DNA of 64,000 nt from CALANV01 sp036381615 (GTDB taxonomy: Bacteria; Pseudomonadota; Alphaproteobacteria; CACIAM-22H2). Positions 42,336-53,299 of the stretch are shown in pieces. The notes beneath the pieces are model-generated. The model had not been told where the DNA came from. It saw nothing but the letters and a program-made list of their open reading frames with translations, and searched no databases. The stretch covers positions 1 through 64,000 of the forward strand of contig DASVCL010000069.1 in assembly GCA_036381615.1 (NCBI GenBank). The letters run 5' to 3'. The stretch's first letter is position 1, and every line of letters begins with the position of its first letter. The position numbers and the translations under genes were made by a program.

Positions 42336-43514
42336 TCAAGCCCGTCCCGCCGGCGCACCATCCCCCTGCGCCGGGCGGACGAAGAACGACAATCCGCTTG
42401 CCAATGTCGCGAGGGCGACGGCTGCGAAACCCAGCGCATAGCTTCCGGTCGCCGACAGCAGCACGCTGAAGATCGCCGGGGTCACCATGACGCCGCCGAA
42501 GGTGAAGAGCCCGGTGCCGCCGGTGACCTCGCCGGCCTTGCCGGGCGGCGAAAGACGGGCGACCTCGGCAAGGTAGACGCCGTTCCACGCGACCGCCGTT
42601 CCGCCGAACGCGGCCGCAACGGCGAGGATCGCGACCAGCGGCCAGTGGGGCGTAAGGGCGCCGGTCAGCAACGCGAACGTGGCCATGCCGATGCCGAGCC
42701 CGCCCAACACCCGGTCGGGCCTGACGAAGCGATCGGCGACGACGCCCCAAAGAATGCGGCCGCCCGCGCCGGCGGCCTGCGCCGTCGACAGGACGAGGCC
42801 GGCCAGGACGAGCGGCAGGCCGAGACCCTGGTGAAGATACGTGACCAGGAAGGCGCTGAGGGAGACCTGCATACCGGAGTAGGCGACCGAGATCAGCGCG
42901 ATCTGGCGAAGCCTGCGATCCTCGAGCACGAGCCGAAGCGGTCCCGTGAACGCGCTGCGCCAGGTAAGGCGGCGGGTCGGATCGCGCTCCGCGTCGAAGT
43001 CCGCGCGCATCGGCTGCACCACGCAGGCAAGCACGAGGCACGCGCCCGCGCCGGCCAGGATGGCCATACGCCAGCCGAACGCCAGCGCGAGCCCCGGCAG
43101 GACCGCACCCGCCAGCATGTTGCCCAGCGGCACGCCCGTCTGCTTGATCGAGAAAACAAGGTTCATCCAATTCGCCGGCGTGCGACGCGCGAGGATCGTC
43201 GAGGACGCCGGCGTCGCCGGCCCGTAGGCGGCACCGAGCAGGATCGCCGAGAGGCCGAGCGCCAGCAGATGCCCGGTGACGAGCATGACGAGGGCGATCG
43301 CGGCGAGGACGAGGCTGATCTGGCTGACGCGGAGCGGTCCGAGCCTGGCGATGATCCCACCGCTGACGAGGGCCGCGACGGCGGCGACGCCATAGATGGC
43401 CGATACGTAGAGGCCGAGCAGGATCGGGTCGGCCCCGAAATCCGCGGCGGCGAGCGGCGCCAGCACGGGCCCGGCGAGCGCGGCCGCGGACACCATGACC
43501 TGGATCGCCAGCAT
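42336..43514 (-). CDS. Major facilitator superfamily transporter
   Basis: 392 aa from ATG 43514; the frame is open further upstream without a good start, so a few N-terminal residues could be missing. Twelve hydrophobic segments are visible. Motif A-like GGIIARLGPLRVSQ lies between helices 2 and 3, and GGRILWGVVADRFVRPDRVLGG repeats it in the second half. NLVFSIKQTGVPLGNMLAG resembles the CynX/NimT and related sugar or cyanate-type MFS. Substrate unknown. It ends 37 bp before the SDR gene's start, on the same strand. Confidence 0.88.
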   Translation of the reverse strand: MLAIQVMVSAAALAGPVLAPLAAADFGADPILLGLYVSAIYGVAAVAALVSGGIIARLGPLRVSQISLVLAAIALVMLVTGHLLALGLSAILLGAAYGPATPASSTILARRTPANWMNLVFSIKQTGVPLGNMLAGAVLPGLALAFGWRMAILAGAGACLVLACVVQPMRADFDAERDPTRRLTWRSAFTGPLRLVLEDRRLRQIALISVAYSGMQVSLSAFLVTYLHQGLGLPLVLAGLVLSTAQAAGAGGRILWGVVADRFVRPDRVLGGLGIGMATFALLTGALTPHWPLVAILAVAAAFGGTAVAWNGVYLAEVARLSPPGKAGEVTGGTGLFTFGGVMVTPAIFSVLLSATGSYALGFAAVALATLASGLSFFVRPAQGDGAPAGRA

Positions 43515-43714
43515 CGCGACCAGCGGGGGAAGGACGCTCTTTGTCGGCAGTTCGCTCAGGACCGTAAACTTCGCAGAAAGGGTACGGACGGCGCCGCAGT
43601 GTGTTGGGAACGACGCGCCGAATCAACAATGTACGCGTAATCGACGCAGGCCGCATCAATTCGCGTTTGCGGCCCGGTGTGGGATGGTGCAATCCTACGC
43701 GACATGCGTGATCG

Positions 43715-43740
43715 GACACGCCTCGCGTCGAAGGCGTGTC
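43715..43740 (+). promoter_or_regulatory. Inverted repeat in leader of the deleted aapJ
   Basis: Perfect nine-base arms GACACGCCT (43715–43723) and AGGCGTGTC (43732–43740) around an eight-base loop, 19 bp before the start codon. It may be an operator or a leader hairpin of the former transport operon. Confidence 0.4.
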
Positions 43741-43759
43741 ATCACGCAGGAGAGGCCCA

Positions 43760-44074
43760 ATGAACAAGTTCGCGACGGTCGTGTCTGCGACCGTGCTCCT
43801 GCTGTCTGCAGGCAGCACCTCGGCGGGGCCGACATTCGATGCCGTGAAGGCGAAGGGTTACGTTCAGTGCGGGGTCAACGGGGCCGTGCCCGGGCTCTCG
43901 GCGCCCGATTCCCAAGGCATCTGGAAAGGAATCGACATCAACCTCTGCGGGGGGATCGCGGCGCCGATGTTCGGCGACGCGGACAAGGTCAGGTACGCGC
44001 CGGTCGTGCTCGTGCGCGGCCTGAACGATCTGTGGACGCGCGGCGGGCTGATGTACGCAATCCCGATGCGCTGA
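43760..44074 (+). pseudogene. aapJ: AapJ (general L-amino acid binding protein) with large internal deletion
   Basis: 104 aa where the intact protein has about 340. Residues 1–22 are an intact signal peptide (MNKFATVVSATVLLLSAGSTSAG). Residues 25–81 match the AapJ N-terminus (GYVQCGVNGAVPGLSAPDSQGIWKGIDINLCGGIAAPMFGDADKVRYAPV). Residues 86–104, RGLNDLWTRGGLMYAIPMR, match the AapJ C-terminal end. About 235 residues in between are absent and the frame is kept. The GNAT gene follows; aapQMP permease and ATPase genes are absent. It cannot bind substrate. A secreted micro-scale product would still be made if transcribed. Confidence 0.72.
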
Positions 44075-44174
44075 TCGCGCAGCAAGGAGTCCTTGCAAGC
44101 CGCCATCGCAGCGGCCACGGCTATGAGGGGCACTGGCCGCAACGGACTTCGGACGGTGCGGAGCGCACGGGAGG

Positions 44175-44211
44175 GAACGGCGTCAGCTCGTGCTGACGCC
44201 GTTCTTGTTTT
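44175..44211 (+). terminator. Rho-independent terminator after aapJ remnant
   Basis: Perfect 13-bp stem (44175–44187 and 44192–44204; arms GAACGGCGTCAGC / GCTGACGCCGTTC), four-base loop TCGT, then TTGTTTT. It ends transcription from the aapJ side before the acetyltransferase gene. Confidence 0.85.
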
Positions 44212-44238
44212 CGCGGCGCTTTGGAGGTGGACACGAAC

Positions 44239-44787
44239 ATGGTCGTGCTGCCGATCACGACGGCGCGGCTCCGTCTGCGCATGCCGCGCCTCGACGATGC
44301 GCAGGCGGTCGAGGCGATGGTGTGCGAGCGCGCGGTCGCGGAAACGACGGCGGCAATTCCGCATCCCTATCCGCCGGGCGGCGCCGGGCCGTTTCTTGCC
44401 CGCGTGCTTGCCTGGTGGGCGGATGGACGCACGTATCACTTCGCCGTGGAACGGCGCGAGGACGAAGCGCTGATCGGCATGATCGAGCTGCGGCCGGGTA
44501 TCGACGGCAGGCCGGCCGATCTCGGCTACTACGTCGGCAGGCCGTACTGGGGCCACGGCTACGCGACCGAGGCCGTCGGCCGGGTCGTCGCGCTCGGATT
44601 CGAGGCGTTCAACGTCGCGCGCTTCGAGACATGCGTCTTTGCGGGCAACGTCGCCTCCGCCCGGGTCCTGTCCAAGATCGGGTTCAAAAAGACGGGCGAG
44701 GCGGAGCGCGACTATCCGGTACGCGGCCGCCGCATCCGCGTCTGGCTGTACGCGCGCGACAGGCCGGTACCGCCGAGGCCGGGTTAG
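44239..44787 (+). CDS. GNAT N-acetyltransferase (RimJ/RimL type)
   Basis: 182 aa from ATG 44239, behind GGAGG (44223–44227); TTG 44221 is an alternative. ITTARLRLRMPRLDDAQAVEAMV is the RimJ/L opening. IELRPGIDGRPADLGYYVGRPYWGHGYATEAVGRVVALGFEA is the acetyl-CoA site with the Q/RxxGxG/A analogue GRPYWGHGYATEA. CVFAGNVASARVLSKIGFKKTGE closes the fold. Such enzymes acetylate ribosomal protein N-termini or small molecules. The target is not predictable. Confidence 0.88.
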   Translation: MVVLPITTARLRLRMPRLDDAQAVEAMVCERAVAETTAAIPHPYPPGGAGPFLARVLAWWADGRTYHFAVERREDEALIGMIELRPGIDGRPADLGYYVGRPYWGHGYATEAVGRVVALGFEAFNVARFETCVFAGNVASARVLSKIGFKKTGEAERDYPVRGRRIRVWLYARDRPVPPRPG

Positions 44788-44985
44788 ATCGGGGGACCGC
44801 CGACCGCGATTCGAAGGGACGAAATTCCCGGCCGCGCCGTCATTCACGGCGAACCGGAGGTGCCGCTCGTCCCGGAACGCCTTCCCGGCAGTGTAGACCT
44901 TCTTGTTCTCGAAGGTCGCATCCTGGCGCAGCGCCCGGCGCGCAGAATGGACGAAGGTCCGGATAGGAAGAGACCGCGCGGCCTG

Positions 44986-47220
<2,235 letters not shown>

Positions 47221-47366
47221 CGCACCTTCCTATATGCGCCCGGCTGCTCGGGATGGCGAGTCCAAATGTCGAACGAAACTTGGCGGCCGATCTGAACCGC
47301 CGGCCGCGCCCGGCGTTTCACCTGCTGCCGCTCCCGACCGGTTGAGCGAGCTGGGATGGCCGTTGC

Positions 47367-49364
47367 ATGCAGGCCGGTGACCACGATTCCGGGGCGTCGG
47401 GTGACGGGCAGCCGGAGATGCGTCGCGTCCGACGCGGGCGTCGGTTGCGCCGCGCCGGCGACGACCCTGCGACGCGCCGCGTCGGCGCGGCACCGTCGGT
47501 TCATCCGGCGACGCCGATGTCGCGGCTGATCGTCGGAACGCTCGGGGTCGTCTACGGCGATATCGGCACGAGCCCGCTCTATACCCTGCGCGAGGCGTTC
47601 GGCGGCCACGCGCTGCCGCTCGAATACGCGGCGGTACTGGGCGTGCTGTCGCTCGTGTTCTGGGCGCTCGTCATCGTGGTGACGCTCAAGTACGTCGTCG
47701 TCATCCTGCGCGCCGACAATCGCGGCGAGGGCGGCGTGCTTGCGCTGGCGACGCTGGCGCAGCGCGGCGTTTCGTCCAACCGGCATCTGTCCGCGCCGAC
47801 GGTCATGCTCGCCATGCTGGGCGCCGCGCTGTTCTATGGCGACGGCGTGATCACGCCGGCGATCTCGGTCTTAAGCGCCGTCGAGGGGCTGCAGGTCGCA
47901 ACGCCGTTGCTGGCGCCTTACGTCGTGCCGGTCGCGGCCGCCATTCTGGCGGTACTCTTTCTGCTCCAGCGGCGCGGCACCGCGCAGGTCGGGCGCCTGT
48001 TCGGGCCGATCATGGTCCTGTGGTTCTTGACCCTGGCCGTGCTCGGCCTGATCGAGGTCGTGCGCCACCCCGGCATCCTGCGGGCACTGAACCCGCTCTA
48101 CGGCCTGGCGCTGTTCGCGACGCATGGCGGGACGGCCTTCCTCGCGCTGGGCGCCGTCGTGCTTGCGGTGACCGGCGCCGAGGCACTCTATGCCGACATG
48201 GGGCATTTCGGGCGCCGGCCGATCCGCGCCGCTTGGCTCGGCTTCGTCCTGCCCAGCCTGCTGCTCAACTACTTCGGACAGGGCGCGCTGCTGATTCGCG
48301 ATCCCGCCGCGCTCGATCATCCGTTCTACCATCTGGCGCCGGCCTGGGCGCTTTATCCGCTGGTGCTGCTGGCGACGGCCGCGGCGATAATCGCCTCGCA
48401 GGCGGTGATCTCGGGCGCGTTCTCGATGACGCGGCAGGCGGTGCAGCTCGGCTTCCTGCCGCGGCTCGAGGTCCGCCATACCTCGGAGGTCGAAATCGGC
48501 CAGGTCTATGCGCCGAAGATCAACTGGCTTCAGATGGCCATGGTCGTGGCCGTCGCGGTCGGTTTCGGCTCGTCCAGCGCGTTGGCCGCCGCCTATGGAA
48601 TCGCGGTCACGGGCGCAATGCTGATTGACACGGTGCTGGTGACGCTCGTCGCCGCGACGCTGTGGCATTGGCGCCGCCCGATGCTTGCGGCGGTGATCGC
48701 GCTGTTCCTCGCCGTCGATCTCGCCTTCTTCGGGGCCAATGTGCTCAAGATCCCGTCCGGCGGCTGGTTTCCCATCCTCCTCGCCGCCGTCGTGTTCTGT
48801 CTCATGTCGACGTGGCATGAAGGGCGCCGCATCCTGTTCGAAAAGCTGATCCGGGCCGCGCCGCCGCTCGACGAGCTTGCGCGTCAGCTCGCCGCCCGGC
48901 CGCCGCATCGGGTACCGGGCATCGCCGTCTTCCTGTCGGGCAGCGGCAAGGTCGCGCCGCGGGCGCTGCTTCACAATCTCAAGCACAACAAGGTGCTGCA
49001 CGAACGCGTCATCGTGGCGACGGTCGTCACCGAGGACGTGCCGCGGCTGGCCGACGGCGAACGGGTCGAGGTCGAGCCGCTCGCCGCCGACTTTCGTCGC
49101 GTCCGCATCCGTTACGGCTTCATGGAGCGTCCCGATGTGCCGGCCGCGCTCGAACGCGCCCAAGTGCTCGGCCCGAACACCGACCTCCGCACGGCATCCT
49201 ACTATCTGAGCCGCGAGACGCTGATTCCGTCGGCCCGTCGCGACCTCTCGGCCTGGCGTGAGCAGATCTTCATCTTCCTGTCGGGCGTGGCGCTCTCGCC
49301 CAGCGATTTCTTCTGTCTGCCGCCCGACCGCGTCGTCGAGGTCGGTACCCAGGTCGAGATCTGA
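47367..49364 (+). CDS. kup: Potassium transporter Kup/TrkD
   Basis: 665 aa from ATG 47367, though ATG 47517 (50 codons later, just before VGTLGVVYGDIGTSPLYTL) is where homology starts. The GDIGTSPLY motif, KYVVVILRADNRGEGGVLAL, VITPAISVLSAVEGL and GTHGGTAF-like YGLALFATHGGTAFLALGAVVLAVTGAEALYADMGHFGR are present. Twelve helices end near residue 470, with a C-terminal cytosolic domain of about 190 residues. It takes up K+ with protons under low pH or hyperosmosis. The start is uncertain; function is not. Confidence 0.94.
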   Translation: MQAGDHDSGASGDGQPEMRRVRRGRRLRRAGDDPATRRVGAAPSVHPATPMSRLIVGTLGVVYGDIGTSPLYTLREAFGGHALPLEYAAVLGVLSLVFWALVIVVTLKYVVVILRADNRGEGGVLALATLAQRGVSSNRHLSAPTVMLAMLGAALFYGDGVITPAISVLSAVEGLQVATPLLAPYVVPVAAAILAVLFLLQRRGTAQVGRLFGPIMVLWFLTLAVLGLIEVVRHPGILRALNPLYGLALFATHGGTAFLALGAVVLAVTGAEALYADMGHFGRRPIRAAWLGFVLPSLLLNYFGQGALLIRDPAALDHPFYHLAPAWALYPLVLLATAAAIIASQAVISGAFSMTRQAVQLGFLPRLEVRHTSEVEIGQVYAPKINWLQMAMVVAVAVGFGSSSALAAAYGIAVTGAMLIDTVLVTLVAATLWHWRRPMLAAVIALFLAVDLAFFGANVLKIPSGGWFPILLAAVVFCLMSTWHEGRRILFEKLIRAAPPLDELARQLAARPPHRVPGIAVFLSGSGKVAPRALLHNLKHNKVLHERVIVATVVTEDVPRLADGERVEVEPLAADFRRVRIRYGFMERPDVPAALERAQVLGPNTDLRTASYYLSRETLIPSARRDLSAWREQIFIFLSGVALSPSDFFCLPPDRVVEVGTQVEI

Positions 49365-49397
49365 GGCGGGCGGCATGAAATGCCGCAGGACGGGCCC

Positions 49398-49426
49398 TTG
49401 AAATATCGCGTAGCCGTGGCTATCCG
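49398..49426 (+). promoter_or_regulatory. Likely promoter of ahpC
   Basis: −35 TTGAAA (49398–49403), 17-bp spacer, −10 TATCCG (49421–49426). The fit at −10 is moderate. The ICE-like palindrome begins 10 bp after the −10. Confidence 0.4.
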
Positions 49427-49435
49427 GATATGTTG

Positions 49436-49450
49436 TTAGAATAATTCTAA
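49436..49450. promoter_or_regulatory. ICE/Irr-like palindrome before ahpC
   Basis: TTAGAA-TAA-TTCTAA: perfect arms in the 6-3-6 layout of the iron control element (consensus TTTAGAA-N3-TTCTAAA) bound by Irr in alphaproteobacteria. It lies about 70 bp upstream of the ahpC ATG and near the predicted transcription start. A similar element precedes dps at 57415–57431. Confidence 0.65.
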
Positions 49451-49518
49451 TAGTCGATCGCAGCTCCGGTTGGGGCCGTGACGGCTACGCGTGTCCATCA
49501 GCAAGGAGTTCTCGAAGA

Positions 49519-50058
49519 ATGCTTACCGTTGGCGACAAGTTTCCGCAGTTCAAGCTGAAGGCGGTCGTGCCCGGCGACATGAAGACGGCCTTCACCGAGG
49601 TCACCGAAAAGAGCTTTTCGGGCAAGTGGAAGGTCTTCTTCTTCTGGCCGAAGGACTACACGTTCGTCTGCCCGACCGAGATCGTCGGCTTCGGCCAGCT
49701 CGATCGCGAGTTCAAGGATCGCGATGCGCAGCTGATCGGCGGCAGCACGGATTCCGAGTTCGTGCACTTTGCCTGGCGGCAGAGCCGGGACGACCTGAAG
49801 AACGTGCCGTTCCCCTGGCTGTCGGACATCAAGCGCGAGCTGTGCCAGCAGCTCGGCATTCTCCACGCGGACGAAGGTGTTGCGCTCCGGGCGACCTTCA
49901 TCGTCGATCCGGACAACGTCATCCGTTTCGCGATGGTGACCGACCTCAACGTCGGCCGGAATCCGCAGGAGGTCCTGCGCGTCCTCGACGCGCTGCAGAC
50001 CGACGAGCTGTGCCCCTGCAACTGGCAGCAGGGCCAGGACACGCTGAAGGCGGCCTGA
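49519..50058 (+). CDS. ahpC: Alkyl hydroperoxide reductase subunit C-like peroxiredoxin
   Basis: A 179-aa typical-2-Cys-like peroxiredoxin. Peroxidatic Cys51 in TFVCPTEIVGF, with Pro/Thr/Glu neighbours, and resolving Cys in ELCPCNW (165/167). FFFWPKDYTF is the AhpE/AhpC type region. In this group AhpD, encoded directly downstream, serves as reductant in place of AhpF. GGAG upstream of the ATG. A palindrome like an iron control element precedes it and a terminator follows before ahpD. Confidence 0.95.
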   Translation: MLTVGDKFPQFKLKAVVPGDMKTAFTEVTEKSFSGKWKVFFFWPKDYTFVCPTEIVGFGQLDREFKDRDAQLIGGSTDSEFVHFAWRQSRDDLKNVPFPWLSDIKRELCQQLGILHADEGVALRATFIVDPDNVIRFAMVTDLNVGRNPQEVLRVLDALQTDELCPCNWQQGQDTLKAA

Positions 50059-50062
50059 GGCG

Positions 50063-50102
50063 AGAGGGCCCATGCCGTGCATGGCGGCATGGGCCCTCTT
50101 TT
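50063..50102 (+). terminator. Hairpin terminator/attenuator between ahpC and ahpD
   Basis: 15-bp perfect stem (50063–50077 and 50085–50099; arms AGAGGGCCCATGCCG / CGGCATGGGCCCTCT), seven-base loop, then TTTT. Genes on both sides point the same way, so it probably limits how many transcripts reach ahpD. Confidence 0.75.
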
Positions 50103-50142
50103 GCGTTCCAGGAGAATACGCAGGAAGCGACGAGGTTCCGCG

Positions 50143-50685
50143 ATGCTCGACGAACTCAGGGACGCCTTGCCCGATTATGCCAAGGACCTGAAGCTCAACC
50201 TGTCGTCCGTGCTGTCGCCGCCCGGCCTCAGCGACCAGCAGGTCTGGGGTACGGCGCTTGCATCCGCGATTGCCGCGCGCAATCCGCGCGTGCTTGCGGC
50301 GGTCGCCGCCGAGGCCGAGCGCCGCCTGTCGCCCGACGCCGTGCGCGCGGCCAAGGGTGCCGCGGCCATCATGGGCATGAACAACATCTATTACCGCTTC
50401 ACCCACACCGTCACGGCCAAGGAGTACGCCGGCATGCGGGCGGGCCTGCGCATGAACATCATCGCCCAGCATGGCGTGTCGGCGACCGATTTCGAGCTCT
50501 GGTGCCTTGCCGTCTCGGCGGTCAACGGGTGCAGCGCGTGCATGGACAACCACGAGAAGGCCGTCGTCGAGAAGGGCGCGACGCGCGAGGCCGTTCAGGC
50601 GGTCGTCAAGATCGCGTCCGTCATCCACGCCGTGGCCGTCGTGCTGGAGGCCGAGGCCACCGTGCCGGCCGCCGTCCCGGCCTGA
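50143..50685 (+). CDS. ahpD: Alkylhydroperoxidase AhpD
   Basis: 180 aa from ATG 50143. The catalytic motif is NGCSACMDNHEKA: Cys130-x2-Cys133 and His137, with Glu118 in DFELW forming the relay. YAKDLKLNLSSVL is the AhpD start. AhpD reduces AhpC with lipoyl-linked electrons in mycobacteria. Separated from ahpC by a strong hairpin. An AGGAGAAT ribosome site lies upstream. Confidence 0.94.
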   Translation: MLDELRDALPDYAKDLKLNLSSVLSPPGLSDQQVWGTALASAIAARNPRVLAAVAAEAERRLSPDAVRAAKGAAAIMGMNNIYYRFTHTVTAKEYAGMRAGLRMNIIAQHGVSATDFELWCLAVSAVNGCSACMDNHEKAVVEKGATREAVQAVVKIASVIHAVAVVLEAEATVPAAVPA

Positions 50686-50913
50686 TCGCGCGATCCGGCC
50701 GGCGGTGCGCGTCGGCGGGCCACCCGCACAGATCCACCCGGTCGCGAGGCGGCCTGCCCCTTGGCGCGATCCCGCCGATGCGGCAAGGAAACCGGCCGCC
50801 CGAAAGGCCGGCCTGACCGGCAGGCGCCGGGCAATGGCGATGATGTTGCATGCGGAGCCGTGCGGCGATAGGGTGCGCCCGCTTTTTGTCCCGCTGCCTC
50901 CGACGGATCGTCC

Positions 50914-52116
50914 ATGCCGTTCCTTGCCGACCGCCTCTCCCGCGTCAAGCCGTCGCCCACCATCGCCGTCACGACCAAGGCCGCCGAGCTCAAGGCCGCC
51001 GGCCGCGACGTCATCGGCCTCGGGGCCGGCGAACCCGATTTCGATACCCCCGCCAACATCAAGGCCGCCGCCATCAAGGCGATCGAACGGGGCGAGACGA
51101 AATATACCGCGGTCGACGGCACGCCGGCTCTCAAGCAGGCGATCTGTGCGAAGTTCAAGCGCGAGAACGGTCTCGACTACAAGCCGAACCAGATCTCGGT
51201 CGGCACCGGCGGCAAGCAGGTTCTCTATAACGCCCTGGTGGCGACGCTGAATCCGGGCGATGAGGTGATCATTCCGGCGCCGTACTGGGTGTCGTATCCC
51301 GACATGGTTCTGCTGGCGGACGGCAAGCCGGTGTTCGTGCCGTGCCCGCAGAACAACGGATTCAAGCTGCGGCCGGAGGATCTCGATGCGGCGATCACGC
51401 CCAGAACGAAGTGGCTGATCCTGAATTCGCCGTCGAACCCGACCGGTGCGGCGTACACCTATGACGAGATGAAGGCGCTGACGGACGTGCTGCTCAGGCA
51501 CCCGCATGTCTGGGTGATGACCGACGACATGTACGAGCACCTCGTCTATGACGGCTTCAAGTTCGTGACGCCGGCACAGGTCGAGCCGCGGCTCTATGAC
51601 CGCACGCTGACCGTCAACGGCGTCTCGAAGGCCTACTGCATGACCGGTTGGCGGATCGGCTACGCCGGCGGCCCGGTCGAGCTCATCAAGGCGATGGCGG
51701 CGATCCAGTCGCAGAGCACGTCCAATCCGTCGTCGGTGAGCCAGGCGGCCGCGGTCGAGGCCCTCAACGGGCCGCAGGATTTCATTCCGAAGAACAACGC
51801 CGTGTTCAAGGAGCGTCGCGACCTCGTCGTCGCCATGCTCAACCAGGCGAAGGGCATCCATTGCCACACGCCGGAAGGCGCGTTCTACGTCTATCCCTCG
51901 TGCGCCGGCGTCATCGGCCGCAAGACGCCGCAGGGAAAGGTCATCGCGAATGACAGCGATTTCGTGACCTATCTGCTCGAGGCCGAAGGCGTTGCCGTCG
52001 TCCAGGGCGAGGCGTTCGGTCTGTCGCCCTATTTCCGCATCTCCTACGCGACGTCGACCGAGACGCTGAAGGAAGCCTGCGCGCGGATTCAGCGCGCCTG
52101 CGCAGCCCTGGTCTGA
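50914..52116 (+). CDS. aatA: Aspartate aminotransferase (class I, AatA type)
   Basis: A 400-aa PLP enzyme. RVKPSPTIAVTTKAAELKAAGRDVIGLGAGEPDFDTP is the I-gamma aminotransferase opening. YTAVDGTPALKQAI, LNSPSNPTGAAYTYDEM and the PLP Lys in NGVSKAYCMTGWRIGY are all intact, and FRISYATSTETLKEAC ends it. It may use aspartate or prephenate as in other alphaproteobacterial AatA. 228 bp after ahpD, with no terminator other than a weak GC hairpin. Confidence 0.95.
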   Translation: MPFLADRLSRVKPSPTIAVTTKAAELKAAGRDVIGLGAGEPDFDTPANIKAAAIKAIERGETKYTAVDGTPALKQAICAKFKRENGLDYKPNQISVGTGGKQVLYNALVATLNPGDEVIIPAPYWVSYPDMVLLADGKPVFVPCPQNNGFKLRPEDLDAAITPRTKWLILNSPSNPTGAAYTYDEMKALTDVLLRHPHVWVMTDDMYEHLVYDGFKFVTPAQVEPRLYDRTLTVNGVSKAYCMTGWRIGYAGGPVELIKAMAAIQSQSTSNPSSVSQAAAVEALNGPQDFIPKNNAVFKERRDLVVAMLNQAKGIHCHTPEGAFYVYPSCAGVIGRKTPQGKVIANDSDFVTYLLEAEGVAVVQGEAFGLSPYFRISYATSTETLKEACARIQRACAALV

Positions 52117-52238
52117 GAAATCCGTGCAGGACATCCGTGACGGTCTCGTGTTCTCTCGTCCGGTGACCGACATCGCCCGGCCCGAACCCGCGCCGGCTCG
52201 AAGGATTACGGCTACTGTTTGATGTCGAAGGGACTCGG

Positions 52239-53177
52239 ATGAAGATTGCGATCGTTGGTGCCGGGGGGGTGGGCGGCTATTTCGGCGCGCGCCTTGCCGC
52301 CGCCGGAGAGGACGTCTGGTTTCTCGCGCGCGGGCGTCATCTCGACGCGATCCGGCGCTGCGGACTGCGCGTCAAGAGCCGGCTCGGCGACGTGCACGTC
52401 GAGCCGGCCCAGGCGACCGACGATCCCGCCGCGATCGGTCCGGTCGATCTCGTGGTCCTGACGGTGAAGTTGTGGGATACGGAGGCCGCGATCGCCGCCG
52501 CGAAGCGGCTCGTCGGCGCCGACACCGCGCTCGTTTCGTTCCAGAACGGCGTCGTCGCCGGCGATCAGCTCGCCGCCGCGTTCGGACGTGAACGGGTGCT
52601 CGGCGGGGTATCCCACATCTCGGCCGTCATCTCCGGCCCGGGGATCATCCTGCATACCGGCACGATGGCGCGGCTGACGGTCGGCGAGTTTGATGGCCGC
52701 CGGACGGCGCGGGCGAACGCCTTCGTCGAGGCCTGCCGCAAGGCGGGGATCGATGTGGTTCTGTCGGACGACATCCGGCGGGCGATCTGGGAAAAGTTCA
52801 TCTTCCTCGCCTCGTTCAGCGGTGTCACGACGCTGACCCGCCTGGCCAAGGGGCCGATCTTCGCCGACGCGGATACGCGCGCCCTGTTCGAGGCGGCCGT
52901 CGCCGAGGCCACGGCCGTGGCGCGTGCGAGCGGCGTGACGCTCGCCGACGACGTCGTCGCGTCGATGATGCGCTTCGCCGAAGGCCTGCCGGATGACATG
53001 AAGTCGTCCATGCTGGCCGATCTCGAGCGCGGCAACCGTCTCGAGGTGCCATGGCTCTCTGGCACGGTGGCGCAGCTGGGCGAGAAGACCGGCGTGCCGA
53101 CGCCCGTGCATCGGGTCATCTTCCAGGCGCTGAAGCCGTATGCCGGCGGTCGCACCAGTTCGGTGATGCCGGTCTGA
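52239..53177 (+). CDS. panE: 2-dehydropantoate 2-reductase
   Basis: 312 aa. The NADPH loop IVGAGGVGGYFGARLAAAGEDVWFLARG starts at residue 5. Middle LVSFQNGVVAGDQLAAAFG and catalytic-Lys segment DIRRAIWEKFIFLASFSGVTTLTR, with LERGNRLEVPWLSGTVAQLGE near the end, fit ketopantoate reductases. Product: pantoate for coenzyme A. Other members reduce related 2-oxoacids, so specificity is not proven. It stands 122 bp downstream of aatA. Confidence 0.88.
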   Translation: MKIAIVGAGGVGGYFGARLAAAGEDVWFLARGRHLDAIRRCGLRVKSRLGDVHVEPAQATDDPAAIGPVDLVVLTVKLWDTEAAIAAAKRLVGADTALVSFQNGVVAGDQLAAAFGRERVLGGVSHISAVISGPGIILHTGTMARLTVGEFDGRRTARANAFVEACRKAGIDVVLSDDIRRAIWEKFIFLASFSGVTTLTRLAKGPIFADADTRALFEAAVAEATAVARASGVTLADDVVASMMRFAEGLPDDMKSSMLADLERGNRLEVPWLSGTVAQLGEKTGVPTPVHRVIFQALKPYAGGRTSSVMPV

Positions 53178-53299
53178 GTTCGCGCGCGCCCGGCTGCTGA
53201 ATCGATCCGGCAACGGCCTCGGGTGGAACGAAGCGGCCGTTGCGCGGTTCTTGATCGACTGAGCCGTTGGCGGGACGCGCCACGGCGCCGGGCCGCGAC

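Noticed and set aside
44788..44985. Minus-strand frame (DATFENKKVYTAGKAFRDERH) beyond the uvrB stop, continuing over the acetyltransferase gene
   Set aside because: It looks slightly protein-like but has no start with a ribosome site, no family match, and is mostly antisense to the acetyltransferase.
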